From Phytoseiulus persimilis (lineage: Eukaryota > Arthropoda > Arachnida > Mesostigmata > Phytoseiidae): 64,000 nucleotides of DNA. Shown in pieces: positions 10,740 to 22,677 of this stretch (the first letter of the stretch is position 1; the number at the start of each line of letters is the position of its first letter). The translations under genes were made by a program, and so were the position numbers. Where the stretch lies: assembly GCA_037576195.1 (NCBI GenBank), contig CM075104.1, positions 10,866,211-10,930,210 of the forward strand, read 5' to 3'. The notes under the pieces are model-generated. The model did not search any database, was not told the DNA's origin, and saw nothing but the letters and a program-made list of their open reading frames with translations.

Positions 10740-13700
10740 GTTTTCCGGTATAACGATTTGTGTTCGTCTAGTTGAAATAACGATTGGGTCCTCGGCCGAC
10801 GGCGGTATGTTGTCCTACAAACAGTACATCACGGCTACCTGGAAGGAACATTTTCTCTGAGCACTTGTCGAATCGATATGTTCCTCTTCCAATTGATTTG
10901 CTTTCGACGATGAGCGGGTCCTCTCGGGTCGCCGCGTTGGCGATGTTGACAGTGTCAAGAACGGAAACTTTCGGAGCCGCGTGCTCCGCGAAGATTCGTT
11001 TCAAATCAAGAGCATTGCGTCCCAGGCGCCAGAGTGGCCGGAATCTCATGTATTTCGGAGATAACGAGACAATCGAGTGCCGAAACGCGAGAACATTGCT
11101 AATTTTCGGCGTCATCGCGGGGAAAATATCCCAAAATTTCGAAACAGAATTTCCCTATACACTATTTTTTTTTTGAGGGTTCTCAAAGCTTTCATAATTC
11201 AGAGATGATTCCTGACCATATCAGGAAAAAAAACTATCGTTCTCAGCTTGTTTCTGGGAGCGAACTGTTTGCTACAATGATCACTTTCTTCAAGACTTCA
11301 GCGGTCGGAGGGAATCCCATGACGAATCGTACCTCCGGGACGATTCCATGGAATCAATTAGTTGACGGATCTCCCCGAAATAGATGGCGAAATGCCGGGA
11401 AAAAACTCCTCTTTGGAATGCCGTTCCTCTGGGAGACCCGTTTGCGAGGGAAACTACCGGGCTGACCCTCGACGTCTCTTCCGCTCAGAACGTGGGGAAG
11501 AACTGACACATTCCGCTCGATAGATCGGATATTTCCAGCAGTTCTTCGCGCAAGGGCTGCGCACACCGAATTCAGAGGCTGATTCTGATGCTCAGGTGCG
11601 CTGCGGCTCAACATGGAGTTCATTGAGGTCTGATTTGAAATTCGCAGAGTGAGCAAAGGCGAGCACTCAACGATCGGAATCGATTCGTACGAGGTATAAA
11701 TAAGACTTCATGGGATTGACCCGGGAAGCCCCAATCTCAGCCAGTGAAAGTCGAACAGGTGTTCCGGAGTTTCACGTGGAGCAGTACCGAGGACGATTCG
11801 CGCCTTCAAACGAGTGGAAATCGCGACACGAGAAGCGCATGGATACAATGGAACCGTTGGGTCCGCGGCAGCCACGTGGCGATTACGGAGTACTCGACAG
11901 AGTACGAGCAAATCGCACCGCCAAAACTTAACGGCGATCGTTCCCAGGTCCATGCGAAAGAGTTCATAATCCTCGTCCCCTTCCGCGCGGAAGGGTGGCA
12001 CAGGGAGGTGCAGAATCTGAATTTGGTTGGATGCTCGTTTTTTCCCTAAGATGCCGGCCACCCTCGCAGAGAGAGAATTTAGAGTCGGCAGTCTCCTTCA
12101 CGGTGGAGATTTCCAGATATGAAATGTTTTTTCATGCTGTCAAGATGCGATACCCTTCAACGACCCCACCTGCCAGCGTTGATGGTCTCCCCAGGGCATA
12201 CTTTTCTGTGTCGTTGAAGAGGTTCCGAGACCTGACGCTCGTGCAGTAGGATCGTCTGATGGCGCCGAATCCCAGGGTTTGTATCACAATCTCTCCTCGG
12301 ATCAAGCCGTCTTTGGGCCAAAAGTAGGCCGAAGAAAAGTCTGTAACCCCCGCCCTGCCCGCCGAAGGGTTTCGGTGGGTTACTCCAGCTCCGAATTCTG
12401 GCGCTCGAGCGCTGGAAGGAGAGCCTAATTCCAGGGCCGACGTCCAGGAATCCCAGGTCAGGAATACTGGAGTGAATCCACCGGAAGGATTGTGAACTCT
12501 TCCCTCATGGGTCCTGGGCAGGATTCCCGTCTGCTTCTCGAACGAAGCGATCGAGAAGACAGGCACGCGACCATCGGTAAGAGCTTACGTTGTGACGAAA
12601 GCTGCAGATGTCCCTTTGCCAGAAACTGCCCTCAAAGCTTACTCAAGAAGAACACTTGTTGCAAAACTTACGAGACGCTCCCTGGCGTTAAATCGCACAT
12701 CCGGAGTCGACTGTCTGTTGTGCGATTTGAGCGCGAACGCACATTTTCGACATCTGTTGCGATAAACGTCTCTACGAACGTTTCCAGCCCTCCGCTTGCT
12801 TCTGATCGGCTCAACAATTCAATGTGAGCATCGGATCCGTTTGTCGATCTGGGGTTGTCGGCAATCAGCGTAATGGATTAGTTTTTTTCTGTCAGAACCA
12901 GATCTATTAATATCTGCGACCCCGCCGCATCGGATGCTTGACAAGTGCAGACAGCCTTGCACTCCTCGTACCATTCAAACAGAAACGAAGGACTGTGGCG
13001 CATATTCATTGCCAAGAATATTCTTCTGCGATGTCAAAAAACCGGAACAGCGCCAAACTTCTCATAGAGTCTGTCGCGGGATCTGTCCTCGACGAAATTC
13101 GCGCGGTCGAGACTCATCAAAAAAGTTCTCCACGAACAGCGTCCCGAACGGCAAGCGGACAAACTGGAACGATATCAGTGGAATGAATTCTGCGCGGGAT
13201 CTGTGGCTCGTATTTCCGAAACAGTCGCGCCATCTGATCCGGCTCGTACAGATGTGCCGCGAGTCCGGCTCTTGTAAGTTCTGAACAATACACGAGTCGA
13301 GCATTATTGTCCCACGAAGAGTACGTTGGATGTTTCAAACGTTCATCGAACGAAGCGAGGACCCGCGCTCGATGCCGTCAACGGCTCGGAAGAAGAGGTA
13401 CGCGAAAGTATTCCATCTTTTGTGGGACGTTTACACACGTTCTGTTCTGACTCCAAATCAAGAAATCGATGCTACTCGGACGAGTCTCCAATGGCGCCAA
13501 GCTCCGATCCCAGGCCGTTTTTCGGAATCCTCAAGGTTAATGCGATCAAACTTCATCGAGCAGAAACTTCCCCAAAACACTCATGCCTCCCACCGCGTTC
13601 GTTCTCGACGTGACGACTGAGGTAGAACGCTTACAGCAATAACTTCCTGGGATGAGCCCAGAAAAACACACTTTAACGGGGAACACACAGAAATCAAACA

Positions 13701-15375
13701 ATGACGATCAACGCGAACACTGAAGGGGTTCCGAGCAATCGAGGATGGGCGATTTCAAGCAACATCACTTCAAACGAGGGAACGAAACCGAATGAACCCA
13801 CCACTCTACGACGGATAGCATTCCGAATGCGCGAAGAGGAACCACACGTAAGAAGGCAAAACTTGGCCGCGGGAAGGGCACGCTGAATGGAAAGAGAGAG
13901 CGGAAGAGAATCGCTTAGAGAGGAGGCGGCCTGTCTCAGGAGCTCGCATGACGAAAAAATGGAAAAACGACGGGGCATCTCCAACGACTACATGCTCCTC
14001 TCCCTCCTAATCCATTGGACCACTGGAATTTCGGTAGAAAGCGAGCGGAATAATCACCCTCAGCCCTGGCGTGGCTCATCAGAGTGAGCCGACAGAAGAC
14101 TTCTGTGACTTCTGCGATCGACGGGGATGATTAGTGGCTCGTGAATGGAGTTGAGGTGCCCATCATTATGGACGAAGTTGACAAGGCAACAAAAGGAAAC
14201 AGCGCGAATCGTCCCCACGGGCAGAAACACACCAATGAGTCGGCACATTCTATTGTGGCCGGTGATTTTTTTGTTCCTGGCTGGTTTCGCACAAAGACTG
14301 ATCAGGAACAAAGCTGTGGCTTTTAGAAGTTTCCGTTTCTTGATGACTGTGTTCCAAACATGAATCATTATCAACATTGGACTAATGATCAAAAATTTCC
14401 CGCTTCTCCTGAGCCTGCCAGGTGAAACGACGTCCGCGCAGCGTGTCGTCTCATCTGTCCAAGTTTTATACTGGGAAATACATATTGCAAGAAAACATCG
14501 TTGAAAACCGCTACATGTCCGGAACGAGCCTGTGGACGCGCTCTCCGATCATGAAATCTCACAATCAGGTAACAACATTCTTCCGTACCCTGGTGGGTGT
14601 GCGCTTGGAGCGGTTTCGGGAGATGCTCACCATAACGCTCGATCGTGATGGGAATGTCAATTCATACCTCTGGAAGATGATAACAGGGGGCTTCCCGATC
14701 GTACGTAGTGAGATTTCGGAGACATTCATTCTGCGCTTGTCGTTATTAGCTGTTCGGGCCACGTGGCATACACAGTACGGGTCGATCAATCCAGAAACGA
14801 CCAATCCGTTTCTCCAAGCACGACAGATGTGAGTCAGAGCTTCCCTAAGCTTTTCGGAAACATTTGCTGCGAGTTGGGACGGAACCTCGATAGATTCCGT
14901 AATTTCCGCTCCACATGGTCCTGCGTATCGAAGACGGAGCTACTAGATCGGACTCGATGGGCTACTTCAGAAGCCGCAGATTCCGTCATGCTCCGGAATA
15001 GTTCTTGCAAGGAATGGAAGAGGAAATGTTGTGGACAAACAAGGGATAATCGGGAAGAACGTGAGCGGGCATCAGCGGTGGGCTCTGTTTAGCACGGGGC
15101 CGTCTACGAACTAAGATTACGATGTAATCAGTGAAACATCGTGGCAATTCCTTACCCGAGAGGTGTGCGGTGCATAGATGTCATTTCCTGAGAGATTATG
15201 TTAACGATAACCGCATGAGATTGTCTAAAAATCAAAGAGGGTATTAAATGAAGGCTCCGGGACTGTCTAACCAATGGAGATTGTGCCCGGCAGAGGGGTA
15301 GTGGGTCTTTCGAGGATTCGCTGCCGAAATAAGGGAAACATTCCAAAGAAGAGAACGGAAGTGAGACATCGATGG
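10740..15375. other. No recognisable gene
   Basis: About 4.6 kb with scattered frames of 60-145 codons on both strands and no domain I recognise. The minus frame 10768-11115, immediately upstream of the transporter, is open for 115 codons but does not resemble an SLC5 N-terminus; it may be 5' UTR. The plus frame 14422-14832 (136 codons) is unassigned. Confidence 0.45.
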
Positions 15376-15381
15376 TTTATT
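15376..15381 (-). promoter_or_regulatory. Candidate poly(A) signal for PYROXD1
   Basis: AATAAA on the minus strand, about 160 bp downstream of the PYROXD1 stop codon. Confidence 0.5.
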
Positions 15382-15540
15382 CGGATGAGTTGAGCCCTTC
15401 AAACCGGAATATACACTTGAGGCTCCAAGGCTACCATGTCAGTCTCAAACACTGTGAAACAAACGGATCTCCAACACAAAGTAAAGTCATGCGATTCTAA
15501 AACACGGCAAAGCAGAGCAAAAACATTCAACATCAGACAA

Positions 15541-16938
15541 CTAATCGAAGTAGTCTTCTAGATCGATGTCCGGATCCAGAAGTCTATCTTTGAGATCAGT
15601 CAGGTCCAATTGACTGTAATGCAGATTCTCGATAACTTCCTCGAGGTCCGTTTCTCCGATCAGAATCGCGCCTTTCATCCGGCCGTCCTTGAGGATGAGC
15701 TTGATGTACTCCCGGCCCGGCGTTGTTCGAAGCAGAACTTCATACCCGTCATCCAGAGTCTGGCCGTTGAAAAGCCCGATGAGCACCACTTTGAAACCGA
15801 AGAAGTGGGTGGCGTGTGCGAAAACCTCAAAATACGGGGGTATGAGATGCTCCGGTCCGGACATGGCGCGGGCAGCGGCGTCGCCCATCTGACGGGCTTG
15901 AGTCCAGAGCCGCATCTGGAGCCAGAGGGCTTCGCGGTTCTCTAAGGAACAAACGTCTCCAGCAGCGAAAACGTCGCTCAGAGATGTTTCGAACTTCTCA
16001 TTAACAGCGATTCCACCGTCTGGAGCCAGCTTTAGGCTATCTGAGAAACAGCCCGGATTAGGAGCGACTCCGGTGGCACAAACCACGAGGTCTACAATGA
16101 TCCGTTTCCCGTTGGAAAGCGAAACCGCATATTTACGTGTCGATTCCTCGTATTCGACAGTTTTGATATCACAGGAGTATTCGATGGTTATGTTCTTGTT
16201 CGAAGTATCGCCTCTGAGTTCGTTCTGCTCGGCCCAGTCAGGTCCTAACGCTGTTCCATATTCAACCAGCGTGTCCCCCTTCTCTGTGATCGTGTATCTC
16301 ATGCGTTTGTAAACGGGACACGATTGATCTGACTCTATTTCCAGCGCAGGCGAATTCACAGAGTCCAAGAAGAATTTCGCTGCGCCTGCATCGACGAACG
16401 TTGAGCCTATCGATTCGTTCCGGATCAACCAGTGAATTCGACAATGCTGGATTTTGTGCACGAGCTCCGTAGCAATGCCCCCGTTGCCGACAATCGCTAT
16501 TTCTTCTGCTTTCGAGAGCTTCCCTCGGAAATCCTCGACTGTTCCAGTGTCCCGAATCGCCAGTATCCCCGGTGCTTGCAGAACACGTGTCGGTATGGCA
16601 CCGGTGCAGATACAAAGTTTCCCGTAACAGATTGAGGTCTCGTTTGATAAATTGAGGCGTTTCGTCTCTGCGTTCCACGCGTCAACGCGCGCGTTGTGAA
16701 CCCTCAAATTCGGAAACTGTGACTCCAGAGTAGAAGCAGGCGATTCTTTGACAGTGAACTCTTCGATGTTCCTCGTTATCTTCAGAATATCAGCAACGAC
16801 TTTAAGCACGGGGGCAGCCGAGATCAGGCTGACAGACTTACCGGTGTTCAGAAAACACAGTTGCTGGGCACAGGTCACTCCGGCGATGCCACCGCCAACG
16901 ACAGCAAAATCCGCGCGCTGGCATTCGCTAGTCATCAT
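15541..16938 (-). CDS. PYROXD1: Pyridine nucleotide-disulphide oxidoreductase domain-containing protein 1
   Basis: FAD/NAD(P)H-dependent oxidoreductase of nucleus and cytosol. In animals PYROXD1 protects the tRNA ligase complex RTCB from oxidation. Single 465-codon exon. The FAD-binding glycine motif GGGIAG is at residues 15-20, the NAD(P)-binding GNGGIA at 151-156, and the second FAD contact AAGDV at about 325-329. As in known PYROXD1 there is no CxxC active-site disulphide near the first domain. The C-terminus LLDPDIDLEDYFD matches the conserved PYROXD1 tail closely and settles the orthology. The first ATG is followed within ten residues by the Rossmann strand, so the start is good. Vertebrate orthologues are multi-exon, so the intronless form implies intron loss or a retrocopy. 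The complete, undamaged frame argues for a working gene. Confidence 0.95.
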   Translation of the reverse strand: MMTSECQRADFAVVGGGIAGVTCAQQLCFLNTGKSVSLISAAPVLKVVADILKITRNIEEFTVKESPASTLESQFPNLRVHNARVDAWNAETKRLNLSNETSICYGKLCICTGAIPTRVLQAPGILAIRDTGTVEDFRGKLSKAEEIAIVGNGGIATELVHKIQHCRIHWLIRNESIGSTFVDAGAAKFFLDSVNSPALEIESDQSCPVYKRMRYTITEKGDTLVEYGTALGPDWAEQNELRGDTSNKNITIEYSCDIKTVEYEESTRKYAVSLSNGKRIIVDLVVCATGVAPNPGCFSDSLKLAPDGGIAVNEKFETSLSDVFAAGDVCSLENREALWLQMRLWTQARQMGDAAARAMSGPEHLIPPYFEVFAHATHFFGFKVVLIGLFNGQTLDDGYEVLLRTTPGREYIKLILKDGRMKGAILIGETDLEEVIENLHYSQLDLTDLKDRLLDPDIDLEDYFD

Positions 16939-18036
16939 GCAGCGATTGAAGCTCGATTCAAACCGTCAGCGACGAGGAGAGCATCTCGAAGGTTATGCCG
17001 CAAAGTTCCTCCTGGACCTCTACCCTTTTATCGCTGTTGTATCGTGCCTCAAACTGTTTCGGTTTCGAATGCTTCGGGCGCCGCCATCATAACCAAGGAG
17101 ACGAGCGCGCATGCGCCAGCCCGTCTCGTTGTGCGCGCGAGTCAGACTTGAAGCTCCGATGGTATATTCCCAGCCCCTCGGAGATCGCAGCTCCAATCCC
17201 GAAATCAAGAATGCACCGCTGACCGATCGTCCACTCGCCGAATACTTCGGGAGCAAATTTTCCCGGAGGAGACGCTAGATTTGCCAGCGCAGAATGAGAT
17301 CCTCGTGGAGTTTTGCCCAGCCACGCTGATGCGGCCTCGAGTGGGAGGTCCCGGCGTTGAGATCGGTGTCGCTCCCAGCAACCTGCCGCCTGCGCTCTCA
17401 AGAAGGGTTCTCATCCTCGGCGGGTGAATGCTCACGTAGTTCTCTCAAGCCGTGGCGATGACCCCTGGGACCGTCAGGTCCATTTATCAAGTCGTCCATT
17501 GTCTCAAGGAATCAACAGCATGTGTTCGAGAACTTTCGTTGAATATACGGACCAAGCACCGGGAATGCTCTCTTGGGTTCCCATCGGGGTTGGTCCTTCC
17601 GAGCATTACCAGTGCCTCAGAAATCGAGATCGTGATTTTGCGACTCCGTGAAGATCGAAATCTCACTGGAAACAAGCCCCAGCCACCACTTGATACCGAA
17701 ATTGTGTAGGAAGAGTCCCAGGGGTGATCGAGATCCTCTACATAAATTCAATTTTGAATGAGAAGTTGCCCCATTGAATCATAACAATCAGTCGAATCTG
17801 AGAGGTTGTGTGACTTTTCGAGATTTTTGCATCAATCGCCTGAGACTGATCCCTCGCTTCCAGGCTCCAGTGATCACAATAAGATAGTCTAGAGTCAAGA
17901 CATCTCCTGCCAGTAGCGTAACGAGCCTCCATGATGGCATTCTCCTACAAGGCCTTTGGATAAATGAAGAGAGCCCGCGCAAGCTAACGGAGATGTAGAG
18001 GACTTGCGCTCTCCGCTCCAATCTCTTTGTGAGCAC
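16939..18036. other. No recognisable gene
   Basis: Region upstream of PYROXD1. It should contain its promoter, but no distinct motif was identified. Short frames only. Confidence 0.4.
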
Positions 18037-18220
18037 CTAGATCACTTTCCCTTTGAGCTCGATTTCCGTCGCCTTGAGAGCTGCGGACGATTTCCTGGAC
18101 TCCTCGGAGGCCAGCTGATTCGTGACGGTAAACAATGAAACGGTGAATTTTAGTTTTGGAAAACTCCGTTCGCATGCATCATTACTCGAGCCGAGAATGA
18201 GAGAGAGCTGAAGCATCATC
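18037..18220 (-). pseudogene. Possible hAT dimerisation-domain remnant
   Basis: The minus frame contains MMLQLSLILGSSNDACERSF followed by PKLKFTVSLFTV. This resembles the hAT core (hydrophobic strand, then a C/AERSFSKLK motif and the following helix). The segment is short, followed by a stop, and surrounded by sequence without further transposase. It would be a second, independent hAT relic in this window. The match rests on one motif, so confidence is modest. Confidence 0.45.
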
Positions 18221-18558
18221 ACAGTGTATTGGCGATGCCCTCTGATCTTAGTTGGAAACAAAACAAACTGAACGTTGCCTCTCGCTCGAGGACGAGAGCA
18301 CAGAATAGATGGTGATTCGTAGGCAGGGCGAACAATCAGATGCAACAATCGAACTTTCACCCGAATCTGGAAAAAAATCTTCAAGGAAGAACTCGAGTTT
18401 CCTAATGTACCGGGCCCACTAGGGTACTTCATTCCAGTTCCCCCACCGGACACCGTCCATGGATTTCGTTCAACCCTGAATTTCCTTGGGTACATCATGA
18501 ATGACAGCACCATCCTCACGTATGGAGTTCATTTCCCGAATACACGAGCTGTACAGAA

Positions 18559-18564
18559 TTTATT
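18559..18564 (-). promoter_or_regulatory. Candidate poly(A) signal for PPIL3
   Basis: AATAAA on the minus strand, 80 bp beyond the PPIL3 stop codon. Confidence 0.6.
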
Positions 18565-18643
18565 CACAATAATGGAGGTATTTCAAGGATCAACCCTTGA
18601 TGAACGAGTTTTTCGAATGCGGTACCAGAACACTGGCAGGGTT

Positions 18644-19928
18644 TCAGGCCGCCATTGGATTGGCGTGGATGGTGACAGAGTTTATGCGCTTCTCCAAGTT
18701 CGGTCGGAATGTTTTCGGATTGACTGGAATTCTTTCCAGCTGGTCTAAGACTTCGAGGCCATCGATCACCTGAAGAATGAGCGATCAGGTTGACCGATTA
18801 GTTAACTTCTGAAGTTCAGGCATCATTCATCGCTCCTTGCCGACTTATTCATATTTGAATATGTATGTAGAATATATCAATATAGATTGTTGAGGGGACG
18901 CAAGGGTAGATCGATCATGAATGCCCAGCGGCAACCAGAACCAGGAAAGGCATGCAATACATTATGCTTCGGCGTATCACTGTGATTCATGACCGGTCAT
19001 TAGCGATCACTCCAGAATCTTGCAGATAGCAACTCTAGAAGGAAACGAACCAATCCACATCGGAGGAGAACACTCATGCGAGCATCTCCCCAGGGACGTT
19101 ATTTTCCATTGAGGAGAGTTCTCCGCGGAGGAAAGATTTTCGTGTGAAAAGCTTCGACGACTCGGAACTCTGTTTGGGTCCGCTATGGTTTGAGCACCTG
19201 GACGGGAGCTCTCGCCGAAAGCGACCCACCAGGCTAGGCGCATGAATCCAACGAGATTCTCTCGATCGCGGAAGGGGATCATTTCTGGCATGAATCCCTT
19301 TGCGCTGCAGAAAACCCGAGCTTTTCACGTCACTCACCTTCGCGAAGATGGTGTATCTCAGATCTAAATTCGGCTGCTTGGCGTAGGTTATGAAAAACTG
19401 AGATCCATTTGTATTTGGCCCGTTGTTGGCCATCGAAACGATGCCTGTAACGGCGATATGGGTTTATTGGGAGAGAAAAGTCGAGAACCGCCCTGATTGC
19501 ACACGACTTCCTCGTCATAGCTTGTAGAATGCGATAACTTAGAGGGAAAAATAATAGTTTGGCCACCTCTTTCATAATGCTTCCGATCAGCTTTGAACTC
19601 GTCTTCAAATTTCGTCCCCCAAATGGATTCACCACCTTTGCCAGTGTTTGTCGGGTCTCCCGTCTGCACAATGAATCCCTTAATGTTCCTGGAAAGCGGT
19701 ACCTTCGCTGATTATTACCAAACGATTTTCGTTCGATAGGTCACATCTCATTATCATAGATCTGATTCTCTGATCTGCTCTATCTGCTCGATCTCACCTG
19801 TGAAAAATACATCCATTGTAGTAATCGGACGCACAAAGGGCTAGGAAGTTCTCACAAGCTTTCGGTGCGTCTTCACAGAAGAGCTCGAGCTTCATGTCAC
19901 CAACATCCGTGTGGAGTGTGACCGACAT
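18644..19928 (-). CDS. PPIL3: Peptidyl-prolyl cis-trans isomerase-like 3
   Basis: Spliceosome-associated cyclophilin of the nucleus. Four exons run 19928-19798, 19688-19567, 19444-19338 and 18769-18644, giving 486 bp and 161 residues, the same length as human PPIL3. The protein begins [11 protein letters not shown], the family start, so the ATG at 19928 is chosen although the frame is open upstream. Cyclophilin signatures follow: [39 protein letters not shown], a short loop, then [16 protein letters not shown] and TIHANP near the end. Exon 2 ends at a weak donor (GTGGCC), accepted because only it keeps phase and restores the conserved RGIVSMANN. Intron 3 is 568 bp and contains nothing recognisable. 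It is divergent from the glucuronosyltransferase gene about 0.9 kb away. Confidence 0.95.
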
Positions 19929-20320
19929 CACGCCACGGTGATTCTGTAAGAGACAGAGCTGGTCGTGGGAACACTGAACTCCCGCGAATGTCACGGTGAG
20001 GTTCGCGTTCCACGGAGTGTGGGTCGAGTGGACGTTGGATGAGTACTGAAAGTATGCAGGAAGTCAACCGAACGTTCAGCTGAAAGAGTATGACAAGAGC
20101 CTTGAGTTTTACGTTGTTCCCCGAAGCCCCGAATTCACTTATCGCTCACCGTCACAACGCACTCCTCGGGGATCACTGAAGGAGCGGAATCAGGGACGCA
20201 TTTGAATATCAACTGAGGTTTTTCAACTTTCGGAAGTCGCAGAGCGATCCATGAAACTCTGTCGAAGTTTGCGGTGTTCCGAGAGCGCGATCGAGAACGT
20301 CGTCTGCTAGTCGCAGACAA
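19929..20320 (-). other. Open, in-phase exons immediately upstream of PPIL3
   Basis: The PPIL3 frame stays open upstream of its ATG for 39 codons to a good acceptor (exon 20045 onward). A further open segment (20320-20150, 57 codons, phase 0) ends at a consensus donor, GTGAGC. The 104-bp intron between them joins in frame. The combined reading has four cysteines, an RS-rich start and PWNANLTVTFAGVQ, and no match I know. There is no in-frame ATG in it. It may be 5' UTR that is open by chance, or the end of an N-terminal extension or fused upstream gene. Confidence 0.35.
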
Positions 20321-20810
20321 AGTGCATCCTTCTCTTTTGAATGGATTTATGTGGATGATTTCTGTTTATTGAGATACTAGGAACCCTCGAAGAGCCCAGC
20401 CTCGAGTCGTCCCCACGTTCGCGGAGGGGATCAAGCTTTTTTCCACAGTCTCCAAGAGTTGCTTTCTGTTCCAATGATATTGCGAAAATGGGGTGTGTCT
20501 GGGAGATTCATGTTTTCGTTCAACGGGGCTACGGTAGACTTCGAAAACATTTATTCGACAATTAAAGTGATAGTTCTTCTTCTATGTCGAGGCGGGTCGT
20601 TCGAAAGACACGCAAAGTACATTCTGGAGTCGACACACTTCCGTTCAGCAACGACATTGCGCGAGTTCAAAGGTAAGAGCTGTTCGGCTCCGCTTCCCTA
20701 TAGGAAGCCCTCCCTCGCGGCCTCTCAGCCGTTCCAGACGAACCGAGATGGTTTACGTCGGATGCTGTAGTTCATGCTCGATTCAGTGATTGCTCCGGGC
20801 CAGCGTGCGA

Positions 20811-21725
20811 ATGCGAGCACAGTGTCGTGCATGGAAGGTGACCAGAATGCGGAATCCAATCGTTGCCTACATTGCCGGAACTATGGCTGGCTTCGTATTC
20901 GGTTGCCTCTTCAGATTCGATGCATATCTCACCAAAGGTCGCGGTGCTGGATTCTTCTTGGGACCACCCGATCAGAGATTGATCTACGTTGTGACTCCAA
21001 CGTACGCGAGACCGCAACAGAAAGCTGAGCTCACCCGACTGTCTTACACCTTGCGTCTAGCAGGAAACGTTCATTGGGTCATTGTGGAAGACTCCCCGGA
21101 ACCAACGAAGCTGGTTTCGAAGCTGGTGAGACAGTCCGGGATACCATTCACTCAGCTCCACGTCGAAACCCCCCCGGAGTACAAGCTGAAAACGAAAGAT
21201 CCCAGCTGGCTCAAACCCAGAGGAGTACTCCAGCGGAACGCCGCACTGCGCTTCCTGAGGGGAAACACGCCGGCTAGTGAGGACAGCATTGTGTATTTCG
21301 CCGACGACGATAATACTTATGATATAGAACTGTTCGGGGAGATGCGCCTAACGCAGAAAGCTTCTGTGTGGCCCGTGGGTCTGGTTGGAGGCTTGTTAGT
21401 TGAAAGACCGATCGTTGTCGATGGTCGCATCAAACGTTTCAACGCCGTTTTCCGACCCGACCGTCCGTACCCGATAGATATGGCAGCGTTCGCCGTGAGT
21501 CTTCAGCTCCTCAAAACGCACCCGGACGCAGTATTCTCGCTGAATGTTCAACGAGGTTACCAAGAATCTCATTTCCTCTCACAACTGCTGCCCAGAGTGA
21601 GTGAGCTCGAACCCAGAGCTGACAACTGCACGAAGGTACTGGTTTGGCATACGCGGACTGAGAACGCAGATCTGAAACTCGAGAAGAAGCTTCCAGTACC
21701 TTCTAATGACGGAATCGAAGTATAG
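20811..21725 (+). CDS. B3GAT3: Galactosylgalactosylxylosylprotein 3-beta-glucuronosyltransferase (GlcAT-I type)
   Basis: Golgi type II membrane enzyme that adds glucuronic acid to Gal-Gal-Xyl, finishing the linker on which heparan and chondroitin sulphate are built. Single exon of 304 residues (human B3GAT3 has 335). A short cytoplasmic tail and one membrane segment (about residues 16-34, IVAYIAGTMAGFVFGCLF) come first. The GT43 domain then starts YVVTPTYARPQQKAELTRLS. The metal-binding DDD is at 165-167 (VYFADDDNTY), followed by GLVGGLLVERP, the catalytic-Glu segment RGYQESHFLSQLL, and the UDP-binding VWHTRTE (about 278-284). NNCTKVLVWHTRTE-like spacing matches GlcAT-I better than GlcAT-P. 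The ATG at 20811 is the first in frame; 20847 is an alternative. It is intronless, unlike vertebrate copies. Confidence 0.93.
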   Translation: MRAQCRAWKVTRMRNPIVAYIAGTMAGFVFGCLFRFDAYLTKGRGAGFFLGPPDQRLIYVVTPTYARPQQKAELTRLSYTLRLAGNVHWVIVEDSPEPTKLVSKLVRQSGIPFTQLHVETPPEYKLKTKDPSWLKPRGVLQRNAALRFLRGNTPASEDSIVYFADDDNTYDIELFGEMRLTQKASVWPVGLVGGLLVERPIVVDGRIKRFNAVFRPDRPYPIDMAAFAVSLQLLKTHPDAVFSLNVQRGYQESHFLSQLLPRVSELEPRADNCTKVLVWHTRTENADLKLEKKLPVPSNDGIEV

Positions 21726-22677
21726 ATGAAACCCCCGGACGAACGAGCGTTGCTTGTTGACATTCACGCCCAATTATCCGGTCGAAGCAGGCAGACTGAA
21801 TGATTCCGTGATTGTTCGTTTTGGGGGCGGTTACCGCCTTCGGCTATGTATCACAACAGACGGCAAACATGTGATCGCGAGGGCGGAGGTCAGCCGGAAT
21901 TCACTTGTCAAACTGCAGAAGTCTCATTTACAATAACTCCATGGCGAGGCTCACGAGTTCTAGCAGGTTTACATCAACGACGTGATCGAACATGGCTTTC
22001 ATCCCATCTGTGAATCGCTAGGATGCTTTGTGCTGTCCGAGGAAAAAAAATCACTTCGTTTAAATGTTTGTTGACGAAGTCGATATCCCAGTGGACTGCC
22101 CGCGAGCCGCCGTTCTGCCAACAGGTTGAACGATCGTCCCGGGCCGATTATCGACTGGAGCATTATTGTGGGTTCGACCAGACTCCACCGAGTTCGAGCT
22201 CTGTTCCAGAATTTACATATAAATGTTCATACGGGTGAACGAAAAGTTGCACTGCAGTGATATTTCCAAGAGCAACGAGGGACTCTTATGATTTCTGAGG
22301 GAGTCAGGTGCTGAAGCATCGTTCGGACGCGTTTGTGCCTGTCAGGTTCCCATAATTTGTTTGAAAATCCACTGTTCTACATAAGTTGTAGGTTTGGGAG
22401 TTGAGTAGCGTGACTGAATGAGGGATTGTGAAGAAGTTGTAGTTAGATGGGGTGCGACGTAGTGAAAGTGATCATTGATTACGTACAATCAGTTTTGCTC
22501 ATCGACAATGAATGACTGTAAGTTTATTTGGAGGAAGAAATACCGTGTTTTCAATTGAATCGCTCTCTCTCGATCGACTGAATCTCGAGCATCAGGCCAG
22601 GCTTCGGAATTGTGCCTGTTGAGTGGCGTCGTGATTCTCCTCATGTCAGTTTCGCCATTTTGCAGCCGAAAGCCGTC
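21726..22677. other. 3' flank of the glucuronosyltransferase and promoter region of Dr1
   Basis: No coding sequence recognised. No clear AATAAA was found for the upstream gene. The 5' UTR of Dr1 presumably lies at the right end, where the frame is open from 22612 but lacks an earlier ATG. Confidence 0.4.

Noticed and set aside
10768..11115. 115-codon minus frame directly upstream of the SLC5 start
   Set aside because: No resemblance to an SLC5 N-terminus and the known start with TM1 is downstream. Probably 5' UTR open by chance.
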